Assembly (NCBI GenBank): GCA_964545715.1
Contig: CAZJHX010000015.1
Span: forward strand, 1 to 64,000
Source: CAZJHX01 sp964545715
GTDB lineage: Bacteria > Myxococcota_A > UBA9042 > GCA-2863065
Length of the DNA stretch: 64,000 bases
Direction: 5' to 3'
The translations under genes were made by a program, and so were the position numbers. Below the pieces are notes generated by a model. The model saw only the letters and a program-made list of their open reading frames with translations, was not told the origin of the DNA and made no database searches. Shown piece by piece: positions 43,302-53,141 of the stretch (positions are counted from its first letter, which is position 1; each line of letters opens with the position of its first letter).

Positions 43302-44437
43302 ACTCCTCCCAGACGCTTCTGTCGGTGACAGCCGCCACGGTGGCTGCCGCGATGTGCCTGCTCGGCTGTCGCGCCATCGACGTCCATTACGATGACAGAG
43401 ACCCCGCGCCGCGCATCCAGACGGTGTGGCAGGTGCAGCTCGACGAGATCGAGCCGGTCGCGTACTACCCCAAACAGACGTCTTCTCCCGCTTACGGTGC
43501 CAACGGCCGCATCGTGGTCGCGGGATCCAACCGCGGCGAGGTCGTGGCGGCCGACGCGCAAAGTGGCCGTGTGCGGTGGCGTTTTGCGACCAAAGGCAAG
43601 GTGCGCGGCACCCCTGTCATCGACGGCAAGGCCGTCTTTGTCGGCGCGACCGACGGCAAGCTCTATCGGTTGGATCTGGGCTCAGGCGCGGAGGACTGGG
43701 ATGCGCCGTACGGCACCCAGGGCGCCATCACGTCCAAGCCGGCGCTGGGCGGCGGCAAGGTGGTGTTTCAGAACAACCAGAACCGGACCTACGCCGTGGA
43801 TGCCAAGACCGGCGTTTACGCCTGGGACCAGGGGCGGCCTCGGCCCGAGTTTCTGACCATTCAGGGCGACGGCGGGCCGGTGATCTCCGGGGGCTCCGTC
43901 TTTGCCGGCTACGAGGACGGCTATCTGGTGGCGATGCGCCTGGATGACGGCGCCACGATCTGGTCCAAGAGCCTGGCCGCCGATCAGCGACAGTTCATCG
44001 ACGTGGATACGCGTCCGGTCGTGCATGGCGACACGGTGTTTGCGGCGTCGTTTGCCGTCGGTCTCTACGCGGTGGGCGCCAAGCATGGCAATGTGCGCTG
44101 GCTGCATCGCGCTCGTGGTGTGCAGACGCCCGCCATGGGTGACCGCTACCTCTTCGCCACGACCGGCGCGGGTCGCGTACTGGCCCTGGATCCCAAGACG
44201 GGCAAGGTGCAGTGGAGCGCACGGCTGGACTACGGTGAGCTGTCGGGGCCGACCATCGTCGGTGACAATCTGTTCGTGCCGACGGGCAACGGGGTGGTTC
44301 TGTTCGATGCCGCGCGTGCCTCTGCGGTTGCGCGCATCTCACCCGATTATGGGCAGACCGGTGCGGTGGTCACGACCGGCGGCTGGCTGCACATGGTCAC
44401 CAACGGCGGCACCCTGGTGGGAGCCCGCCTGCTATGA
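43298..44437 (+). CDS. bamB: BamB-like beta-propeller lipoprotein
   Basis: The 379-residue protein has a lipoprotein signal (lipobox CLLGC, about residue 24) and PQQ-type beta-propeller blades with repeating patterns such as GEVVAADAQSGRVRWRFATK, DGKLYRLDLGSGAEDW and GRVLALDPKTGKVQWSARLD. Such a propeller next to yfgM is BamB, a part of the complex that inserts outer-membrane proteins. The start is TTG 43298, within the upstream stop (TTGA). Function by family and context. Confidence 0.85.
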   Translation: MNSSQTLLSVTAATVAAAMCLLGCRAIDVHYDDRDPAPRIQTVWQVQLDEIEPVAYYPKQTSSPAYGANGRIVVAGSNRGEVVAADAQSGRVRWRFATKGKVRGTPVIDGKAVFVGATDGKLYRLDLGSGAEDWDAPYGTQGAITSKPALGGGKVVFQNNQNRTYAVDAKTGVYAWDQGRPRPEFLTIQGDGGPVISGGSVFAGYEDGYLVAMRLDDGATIWSKSLAADQRQFIDVDTRPVVHGDTVFAASFAVGLYAVGAKHGNVRWLHRARGVQTPAMGDRYLFATTGAGRVLALDPKTGKVQWSARLDYGELSGPTIVGDNLFVPTGNGVVLFDAARASAVARISPDYGQTGAVVTTGGWLHMVTNGGTLVGARLL

Positions 44438-45639
44438 GGCTACTCGCCGCTCTAGCCCTGGCGCTCACGATTGGCTGCTCCTCGGGCGGCGGCGAGCGCA
44501 CCAGCACAACCTCTGACGGGACGGACACCGGCACCGCCGACACCGGCACCTCCGACACCGGCACCTCTGCTACAGAGGACACCGGCACCGGGGACACCGG
44601 CAGTGACCTGCCCGATCCGTGCGAAACGTCGGACGACTGCGACGGCGAGCAGATCTGCGACTGCATCGGCCGCTGCGTCGCGCCCGGCATCCCCGAGATC
44701 GAGAGCTGCGCCGCCGACATCAACTGCGGATCGGACAACTACTGCGACGTGTGTGCGGGCGTGTGCCGCAAGCTCAAGACGCTGTGCGAGCCGTGCGAGG
44801 ACAGCAAAGAGTGCGACGAGGGCGGCGCTTGTATCGACTTCCAATCCGGTGGTCGCTTCTGCCTGCGCGCGTGCGTGGCCGATCCGGGCTGCCCGCAGGA
44901 GGGCTATCGCTGCAACTCGGTGGACGGCGAGTCGCAAAAGCAGTGCACGCCGCTGTCCGGTCAGTGCACGAAGCCGGCGCTATGCGCGGATGACAGCGAG
45001 TGCGAGTTTGGCTCGATCTGCGAGACCGGCACGTGCAAGCCCGGCTGCCCCGACGACGACGTGTGCCCCGACGACTTCGTGTGCACCGCGTTTCGCTGCG
45101 TGCCGGCGTGCTCCGACGCGAACCCTTGTCCCGTCGGGCAGGAGTGCGATGACGGCCACTGCAAGATAGAGGGCGGCTGCCTGGAGCCGAAAGACTGTCC
45201 CGAGCCCGAGACCTATTGCGATATGGGCGAGTTCCTCTGCAAGCCGGGCTGTCAGGCGGACTTCGACTGCAAGGCGTCGGGCAAGGAGTGCCTGGCCGGC
45301 AAGTGCGAGGACAAGGGCTGCACGGGCAACTTCCTGTGCGCTTTTGAGCAGGTCTGCGAGCTGGCCTCCGGTCAGTGCGTGCAAGCCGAGGGTCCCTATT
45401 GTGAGCCCGGCTGCGATCAGCAGTCCGAGACGGCGTGTGGCGGGGCTCCGAACATGTGCCTGGGCCTGCAGGACAAGGACGGCAACGAGCTGGGCGACTT
45501 CTGTTTTGTCGCGTGCGGTCCGGACCCGAAGAACCCATGCCCGCAAGGCTATGCGTGCCAGGAGATCGAGCAGCAGGACGGGTCCAAGTCTCAGCTTTGC
45601 TTCCGGGACTGCTCGACCAAACCCTTCGGCGTCGAGTGA
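44434..45639 (+). CDS. Cysteine-rich lipoprotein
   Basis: The 401-residue protein has a lipobox (LTIGC), a Thr/Gly/Asp linker (TDTGTADTGTSDTGTS) and then about 45 cysteines in repeated modules of the form CETSDDCDGEQICDC and CADDSECEFGSICETGTC. Such modules are a common secreted repeat in Myxococcota. It overlaps both neighbours (ATGA, GTGA), so it belongs to the yfgM-bamB operon, suggesting an envelope role. Function unknown. Confidence 0.85.
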   Translation: MRLLAALALALTIGCSSGGGERTSTTSDGTDTGTADTGTSDTGTSATEDTGTGDTGSDLPDPCETSDDCDGEQICDCIGRCVAPGIPEIESCAADINCGSDNYCDVCAGVCRKLKTLCEPCEDSKECDEGGACIDFQSGGRFCLRACVADPGCPQEGYRCNSVDGESQKQCTPLSGQCTKPALCADDSECEFGSICETGTCKPGCPDDDVCPDDFVCTAFRCVPACSDANPCPVGQECDDGHCKIEGGCLEPKDCPEPETYCDMGEFLCKPGCQADFDCKASGKECLAGKCEDKGCTGNFLCAFEQVCELASGQCVQAEGPYCEPGCDQQSETACGGAPNMCLGLQDKDGNELGDFCFVACGPDPKNPCPQGYACQEIEQQDGSKSQLCFRDCSTKPFGVE

Positions 45640-46559
45640 ACCTCTCCAGAAAGGACGTGGAGGCCGCCGCAGCGCGGATTCGTGGGCTGGTCAAGCGCAC
45701 GCCGGTGATGGCGTCGCGGCTGATCGACGAGCTGGCCGGTGCGCGTGTCTTCTTCAAGTGTGAGCATCTGCAGTCGGCGGGCGCCTTCAAGTTTCGAGGC
45801 GCCACGCACGTGCTGGCCCTGCTGACCGAGGAGCAGCGAAAGCTTGGCGTGATCACGCACAGCTCGGGCAACCACGCGCAGGCCCTGGCGCTGGCCGCCT
45901 CGCGCGCGGGGGTACGCGCGACCATTGTGATGCCGCGCGGGTCCAACCCCCTCAAGAAGGCCGCGACTGAGGCCTATGGCGCGCGCGTCGTCGAGTGCGA
46001 GAACACCCAGGCGGCGCGCGAGTCCACGTGCGCTGACGAGATCGCCCGCACCGGCATGCACCTGGTGCATCCGTACGACGATCCCCGGATCATCGCCGGC
46101 GCCGGCACCGCGGCGCTGGAGCTGCTCGATCAAGTGGCGGACCTGGACGCGATCATCACGCCCGTCGGCGGCGGCGGCCTGCTCGCCGGCTCGGCGCTGG
46201 CGGCGGATGGGCGTTGCCGCCTCTACGGGGCCGAGCCGCTGGGCGCAGACGACGCCTGGCGCGGCTTTACCAGCGGCCGGCGCGTCACCGAGCAGGTCCC
46301 CAACACCGTGGCGGATGGGCTGCGGACGTGCCTGGGCCTCAACAACTTCCAGGTGATCGTCGGTGGCGGCGTGACCGATATCGGGTTGGCCAGCGAGACC
46401 GAGATTCTCGACGCGATGACACTGATCCACACCAGAACAAAGCAGCTGATCGAGCCGTCATCGGCCGTACCGCTCGCGTGTCTGCTGAACGGCACGATCC
46501 CCACGCGGGGCCGCATCGGCATCATCTTGACCGGCGGAAACTACAGCCCAACTCCGTAA
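45636..46559 (+). CDS. PLP-dependent threonine dehydratase / serine racemase family enzyme
   Basis: The 307-residue protein has a fold-type II PLP core: the lysine in GAFKFRGATHVL, the substrate loop HSSGNHAQALALAA and the phosphate-binding loop TPVGGGGLLAGSAL. It lacks the C-terminal regulatory domain of biosynthetic IlvA, so it is the catabolic/racemase size class. It may deaminate threonine or serine to 2-oxo acids or racemise serine. The GTG at 45636 overlaps the preceding stop; the longer frame from 45435 is a shadow. It is likely co-transcribed with the lipoprotein genes. Confidence 0.92.
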   Translation: MNLSRKDVEAAAARIRGLVKRTPVMASRLIDELAGARVFFKCEHLQSAGAFKFRGATHVLALLTEEQRKLGVITHSSGNHAQALALAASRAGVRATIVMPRGSNPLKKAATEAYGARVVECENTQAARESTCADEIARTGMHLVHPYDDPRIIAGAGTAALELLDQVADLDAIITPVGGGGLLAGSALAADGRCRLYGAEPLGADDAWRGFTSGRRVTEQVPNTVADGLRTCLGLNNFQVIVGGGVTDIGLASETEILDAMTLIHTRTKQLIEPSSAVPLACLLNGTIPTRGRIGIILTGGNYSPTP

Positions 46560-46614
46560 AATTTGCGGGCTCCGAAACTTTTGTTAGTCCGGTCTCACCC
46601 GTAGACTGATCTGT

Positions 46615-48054
46615 ATGAGGAAGCTGCTCCTCACCGCGCTTTTCAGCTTTGTCGCCGCTCCGGCCCAGGCAGACGACCCGCAGACTCGCCTGGGTACCCT
46701 GCGCGTGCACGCGTGGCTGGGGAAGCCGTCGATGCCACCGATCGCGCTGACTCGCGGGCCGCTGCAGCAGATTATCGAGGGTGTCGAGCCGGAGGGCATT
46801 CGGCCGTCGGCCCAGGCATGGGAGGACGCGATCACCCGTGACCGCCGGCTGGCTCGCGCCGCGGATGAGGCGTTGGACGAGCTGCAGCGCCACTATCGCC
46901 ACCAGATGGTTGTTCGGCCGGGCGAGCTCTCGCAGCTGCGCGTCCAGTTGGCAAGGGAGCGGCACCGACTGCAGAGCCGGCTGGATGGTGAGGCGGCTGA
47001 TCGGGCCGTGCATCTGCGCCAGCGGGAGAGCCACATCCTGGACCAGCTGCAGCGCTCCTCCAAACGGCGCAAGGGGGTAGGGCGAGCGGCGTCCCAGCTC
47101 CTGGTTGCCGAGATACAGTTTGCGCGGCATCAGCACACCCATCGCACGCTGATGGCGCGGTGGCAGCGCCGTCACGATGCGTATCAACGGGGTGAGCTGG
47201 CGCAGAAGCCGACGCCGCCGATGCCGTTTTTGAAGCCGACCGTGTCCGCGCTCGAGCGCGTGAGCAATCTGGCGCCCGACCGGCTGACGCGGGAGCGCGC
47301 GGCCCAGCTGCTGGCGGTGGTGCTGCACGCCAGCGGCGACCTGGATGCTGCGGTGCGGACGCTACAGGCCGCGCTGAAGTCCCGGGTGAGCTGGACGTTG
47401 CGCGCCGAGCTGCACAACCGCCTGGGAGATCTGCTTCTGGAGCAGGGGCGCTTTGCGGGCGCGGCACGCCGATACGGGGCGCTCAAGCGGACCGACGGAT
47501 CCTGGTACGTGCGCGCTCGGTTGGGATTGGCCTGGTCCCGCCATCGATTGGGTGACGACGACGGCGCGCTGGCGGCGGTCAAAGAGGTGCGTGCGCGCCT
47601 GGCGGGGCTCTTCGATGGCTCGGCGCAGGCGCTGATGTCGGAGGCGGATCTGCTGTACGCCCAGCTGCTGGCAGACAGCGCGCGCGCCCTGCCCGGCGGG
47701 CTCAGCCTGCGGCTCAAGGACGTGGTGCGTGCCCTGCGCCAGCGTCACGCCACGATGGTGCCGGTGGCCACGACCGCGACGGCGGCGGAGGATCGTCGCC
47801 TGGCGGCCATCGCCGACCGGATCGGTCCGCTGCGCACATGTTATCGTCGCCTGCTTGCGTCCAGCCCGGCCGCCCGACCGCGTGGCGTGATCGCGATGAC
47901 CCCCGGCGCCCGTGCCACGCTCGTCGGCGTCAACACGGCGGACCGCCGCTTCCGGACGTGCATCGGCGCGGCCCTGAGGCCGGTCGTGTCTTCTCGCGGG
48001 CTACCGTCCGCCATCCTCGCGGTGGAGTTCGAGCCTGAACCGCCGACTCCGTAG
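46615..48054 (+). CDS. Secreted TPR protein with AgmX-like C-terminal domain
   Basis: The 479-residue protein has a signal peptide (cleavage near PAQA). A helical, arginine-rich middle contains a few TPR-like pairs (DLDAAVRTLQAALKSRVSWT, GRFAGAARRYGALKRTDGSW). The last 95 residues (IGPLRTCYRRLLASSP to RFRTCIGAAL) have the paired-cysteine pattern of the AgmX/PglI C-terminal domain found in myxobacterial motility and TonB-like proteins. It is probably periplasmic; role unknown. Confidence 0.75.
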   Translation: MRKLLLTALFSFVAAPAQADDPQTRLGTLRVHAWLGKPSMPPIALTRGPLQQIIEGVEPEGIRPSAQAWEDAITRDRRLARAADEALDELQRHYRHQMVVRPGELSQLRVQLARERHRLQSRLDGEAADRAVHLRQRESHILDQLQRSSKRRKGVGRAASQLLVAEIQFARHQHTHRTLMARWQRRHDAYQRGELAQKPTPPMPFLKPTVSALERVSNLAPDRLTRERAAQLLAVVLHASGDLDAAVRTLQAALKSRVSWTLRAELHNRLGDLLLEQGRFAGAARRYGALKRTDGSWYVRARLGLAWSRHRLGDDDGALAAVKEVRARLAGLFDGSAQALMSEADLLYAQLLADSARALPGGLSLRLKDVVRALRQRHATMVPVATTATAAEDRRLAAIADRIGPLRTCYRRLLASSPAARPRGVIAMTPGARATLVGVNTADRRFRTCIGAALRPVVSSRGLPSAILAVEFEPEPPTP

Positions 48055-48350
48055 CCTTCGCTCGCCGCTGTAAAAAAGTTTTACGTTTCGCGTGACAGCA
48101 TGACAATTTTTGTAGGGGCGCGCAGTGTCACGGTTTTGGGGTCACTTGGGCGGGTGCACCCCGATCTGATGACACGCATGTCGTGATCACCGCAATTGTG
48201 CGTGACCCGCGCCGTGGATACAGCCGGGTCTCCGGGACCCTCTATTGGGCCTAAACGCCGTATAGCGCTGGGTCCCATGATAAAAACCGAACTTCTGGAA
48301 TATTCCTTGCACGAGGCCCTCACGGTGCAGAATCAGCGATGGAGTAAGGC
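48055..48350. promoter_or_regulatory. 296-bp regulatory region before the sigma factor gene
   Basis: No gene is seen. It holds a weak AT-rich hairpin GTAAAA-AAG-TTTTAC (48070-48084), possibly the end of the upstream transcript. TGAC/GTCA half-sites recur through the first part (for example GTGACAGCATGAC at about 48090 and AGTGTCAC near 48125, then ATGACACGCATGTCGTGATC at about 48169). GGAATATTCC (48297-48306) is a perfect 10-bp palindrome 45 bp before the ATG. I could not assign a convincing -35/-10 pair. Confidence 0.4.
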
Positions 48351-49928
<1,578 letters not shown>

Positions 49929-49956
49929 CTGAGCTTCCTTTCTCTCCACTAATCTC

Positions 49957-50664
49957 ATGACCCTTCTGATGCTAGCCGGACTGCTCGGATCGCCCTCGGT
50001 CATTGCTCCGCCACCGACGTCCTACGCCGTGCATCTGGCGTGGCGGCAAAAGCTGCGCAGCAACAAGAAGATTCACGACAGCCGCGTGCAGTCGTCGCTG
50101 ACCATCAAGCTCGGTCGCCGGGGCGTCGTGACCGCTTGCCGAGGTCTCAAAGGGCACTCCGTGTCCGTCACGGGTCCGCCCCGGGCCGGTGAGCCGCAGC
50201 GCCCGCCAGACCGCCTGGACGAGTCCAGCGAGAAGCAGCAGGGCTATCGAGGCAAGTGGCGCCGCGCGAAGGGAAAGCTGCACCTGGATCTCAACCCCGA
50301 CAACCGGGTCTGCCCTCAGCTACCCGCGAATAACGCCGGGCGCCGCCTGCGCCGGCAGCTCATCTGCAAGCCGGCCGCGCAGCTGGCAGGCCTCGAGCGG
50401 GTGGGAGATGACGTGCTGGCCTGCGGGTACGTCAGGGGCACGCCGGTCGATGACGGCCTGGGCGTGTTGATAAGCATCCCGGGGGTGGGGCCGCGAATCC
50501 TCCTGGGCGCCAAGCCCGGACTGGTCGCCCACTGGGCGCGCCTGGGCCGCAGGGCCGGCATCACGCTGACGGTTGGTCAGGCGCCTGCCCCCATCACAAA
50601 AGACGCGTGGCGGAAACCGCCGCCGCAACCTGCAAAGCCGCTGACCCTGCGCGGCCGGCGCTAG
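49957..50664 (+). CDS. Secreted basic protein of unknown function
   Basis: The 235-residue protein opens with a short hydrophobic stretch (MTLLMLAGLLGSPSVI) that may be a signal. The rest is basic with cysteines in ACRGL, VCPQL, LICKP and LACGYV, and two strand-rich pieces. Codon use in this frame is like its neighbours. It follows the sigma factor gene by 28 nt and converges with the next gene, overlapping by 4 bp. No family recognised. Confidence 0.7.
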   Translation: MTLLMLAGLLGSPSVIAPPPTSYAVHLAWRQKLRSNKKIHDSRVQSSLTIKLGRRGVVTACRGLKGHSVSVTGPPRAGEPQRPPDRLDESSEKQQGYRGKWRRAKGKLHLDLNPDNRVCPQLPANNAGRRLRRQLICKPAAQLAGLERVGDDVLACGYVRGTPVDDGLGVLISIPGVGPRILLGAKPGLVAHWARLGRRAGITLTVGQAPAPITKDAWRKPPPQPAKPLTLRGRR

Positions 50665-53141
50665 CGGCGGGCCTGGGTCAGTAGGGCTGCCGCGGCGCTT
50701 CGGACCCGCTCTTTGGTTTTGGCCCTGGCCAGCGTGGCGACAGCCTCCTGCAGTGTCGCCGGCACCTCACCGGCGGCGGTGAGCGTCGTCAGGATGTCGT
50801 AGAGCAGGGTCGGATCACGGTCCGGCTGAAGACCCGTGATCAGCGGGTCTGTGTGGCTGCCGTCGAGCAGAGTCTTGATGCAGCGGCGGCGGATGGCCGG
50901 GTCGGCCGCCTTTCGGATGGCGGCGACGGCGATGTGCTCCGCCTCGTCCATGCGGCCTTCCGCGACCAGCTCTTCGGCGTGCTCGGCTCTCAATGTCGGC
51001 GTGTGGGCCAGGGCCTCGTCCAGGGCCGGACTGTGGTTGGCGCGAGCGCGGGCCAGCGCGATAGTGGCGTTGCGGACGTCGGGGTCGTGACCCTCCAGCC
51101 AGCCGATCAGGGTCTGCTCGTCCAGCCAGCCCTGCAGGGTGGCGGCGCCGTGCGCACTCAGGTCGGTCAGTGCTTCGATCGCCCGCGCGCTCGGCGGATT
51201 GGCGATCAGCTCTGTGACAAGCCGTCCCAGAAGTGCCGACCAGTGCTGAAACGCGTCCGCATCCGCGATCGCCCGCGAGAAGGCGCTCAGGACATAGGCC
51301 GGGTCGCTTGTCTCGAAGAGCAGGGCCGCCGCGTCGTCCGGAGTTGCCGGTGCCGGTGGCGGCGCGGGGCCGAGCTCGCCCGACAGAACCTGTGTGCAGC
51401 GCGCGGCCAACGTCTCATCGTCCAGCGCCTCAGCCGCCGCCGAGAGCTCGCCGTCGAGCACGTCTCCATAGCCCGCAGGCAGCGTCGCGCGCACACCGGC
51501 GTCCGCCCAGTCCGGCGGCTCTGTCAGGCCGAGCGCCTGACCCTGGCTCTCCGCCCAGGCCGCGACCGCCTCAGCCCAGCGGTGTGTGTGCCAGGCGGCG
51601 GTCGCGCGATCGCTCGCCGCGGTGGCCGGGCTCATGAGGGCCCACGCGTTGGCGTGCTGACCAGCCTCCAGCAGACGGCGCGCGGCTTGCTCAGCGGCAG
51701 GTGACCCGACAGGTGGTGTCGCGGCCATCAGCGCCGCAGAGGCTACCTGAGCTCGGCCGGCGCGCAGTGCGGCGTCTGCCGCGAGCACCAGGCACACGTC
51801 GTCGTCTACAGCGGCGCTGGCGGAGCCGGTGAGGCGCACGTGGCGTCGGGCCAGCGGTACGGACTCGGGATGGGCGGCGATGGCCTCGGTGGCCAGGCGT
51901 GCGGCGTCGTTCCAGTTCCCCACGCGGACCTGCTCGTCGATCTCTCGCACGGCCGACAGCTCATAGCGCGAGGTGGTGCGGTCCAGCTCCGCAAGCGAGG
52001 TTCGGATCGGTGCGGCGGCGCCGGTCGCCTCGGCCTCAACCAGCGCCAGCAGCTCCGGCCACGTGCCCAGCGGGATTTCGGCGTGCGTCGCTTCATCGCG
52101 GACGCGGCGGTCAAAGGTGCGCAGCTCGGCCGGATCCAGCCCGTCCGCGCTCAGCAGTGCCCCCGCGATGCGCAGCCAGGCTGACCACAGATCGTCGCCC
52201 TCGACGGCCGGCGTCGCGACCGGCTCGGCGCCCGCGGCGCGAAGCCCGGGGCAGAACGTGCCCATTACACGCGTCTCCAGCCCGTGGCTGCGGGCCAGGC
52301 GCACGCACGCATGTCCGGTCGGCAGCGCCGAGGTGCGCTCCTGCAGCAGATCGCCCAGACGCGCCTTGAGCGCCACGTCACGCGGATTGGGAAACGCGAT
52401 GTCCGATAGGCGCTGCAGCCGGGTCTCAAGCACTGTGCGTGGCGACAGCGCAACCGTCAGCGTAAGCAGCGCCGGGTCCGCAGCGCCATGTTGCCCGGCC
52501 GGCTCAAAGCTGTGGGCGGCCAGGTTGCGCGCCGCGGAGATCAACTCGGGGTCGCTCCACGCGGTGCGCAGCGCCTGGCGCATGGCGCGGGCCAGCTTAG
52601 AGGCCGGCACGCCCCCGTCGACAAGCTCGGCTAGCGCGAGCGCAGCCGATTCAGCGCTTCGGCCACGTCCAGCGTTTTTTTTTTCCACGGACACGGTGTG
52701 ACCGTCGACCGTCTTGGGCAGGTCAGCCTGGCGACAGCGCCAGCGTGGCAGCTCTACGGACAGCGCGCCCGCGTCGCGGCGGATCACACCGACGTCCTCG
52801 CCGGCGACTCCACCGGATGAGTGCATGGATGCCGCCAGTTGGCCCGCGGTCAGGCCGGCGTCGGTGTCGACCTTCAGGACCCACGGTGGCGCGGGAGCGG
52901 CCAGGTCGTTGGCGCGCCGAAGCACGCCCCGGCGGCCGGCGCCCAGCTGCACCGGGCACGGCGTGATGATGCGGCGACCCTGAAACGGGTCCAGCTCCAG
53001 GATCACGCCGTCCGGCGTCTGGCTGAGTCTGCGGACTGCCTCCGCGGGGACGCTGAAGCCGTCGTGCAGGCCTTTTGCGATGGCGCCCGCAGAGACCTGC
53101 GCCGGCGCTGATGTCAGCAGGATGTGATCACTGCGCCGCAA
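50661..53141 (-). CDS. DbpA-like RNA-binding domain protein joined to helical-repeat region (frame depends on an A10 tract)
   Basis: The open frame (about 826 codons) is read from TTG 53141, overlapping the upstream stop; the still longer frame to 53567 is a shadow of that gene's EP repeats. The first 150 residues hold two related units; the second (VLKVDTDAGLTAGQLAASMH to DGHTVSVEKK) has the layout of the DbpA RNA-binding domain that ends DEAD-box helicases. The remaining 650 residues are alpha-helical, HEAT/TPR-like, without a known family. An A10 tract at 52675-52684 lies at the border. With nine A the domain ends KKTLDVAEALNRLRSR and stops at 52631, and codon use favours that frame; a separate gene would then run from about 52610 (GTG) to 50661. 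Confidence 0.65.
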   Translation of the reverse strand: MRRSDHILLTSAPAQVSAGAIAKGLHDGFSVPAEAVRRLSQTPDGVILELDPFQGRRIITPCPVQLGAGRRGVLRRANDLAAPAPPWVLKVDTDAGLTAGQLAASMHSSGGVAGEDVGVIRRDAGALSVELPRWRCRQADLPKTVDGHTVSVEKKNAGRGRSAESAALALAELVDGGVPASKLARAMRQALRTAWSDPELISAARNLAAHSFEPAGQHGAADPALLTLTVALSPRTVLETRLQRLSDIAFPNPRDVALKARLGDLLQERTSALPTGHACVRLARSHGLETRVMGTFCPGLRAAGAEPVATPAVEGDDLWSAWLRIAGALLSADGLDPAELRTFDRRVRDEATHAEIPLGTWPELLALVEAEATGAAAPIRTSLAELDRTTSRYELSAVREIDEQVRVGNWNDAARLATEAIAAHPESVPLARRHVRLTGSASAAVDDDVCLVLAADAALRAGRAQVASAALMAATPPVGSPAAEQAARRLLEAGQHANAWALMSPATAASDRATAAWHTHRWAEAVAAWAESQGQALGLTEPPDWADAGVRATLPAGYGDVLDGELSAAAEALDDETLAARCTQVLSGELGPAPPPAPATPDDAAALLFETSDPAYVLSAFSRAIADADAFQHWSALLGRLVTELIANPPSARAIEALTDLSAHGAATLQGWLDEQTLIGWLEGHDPDVRNATIALARARANHSPALDEALAHTPTLRAEHAEELVAEGRMDEAEHIAVAAIRKAADPAIRRRCIKTLLDGSHTDPLITGLQPDRDPTLLYDILTTLTAAGEVPATLQEAVATLARAKTKERVRSAAAALLTQARR
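52675..52684 (-). repeat. A10 homopolymer / slippery site in the DbpA-like gene
   Basis: The coding strand reads GTG GAA AAA AAA AAC. It contains A-AAA-AAC, a slippery heptamer, and is long enough for polymerase slippage as known for A-tracts in dnaX genes. Loss of one A moves translation into a frame with 12 of 14 third positions G or C and a stop at 52631. Confidence 0.8.
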
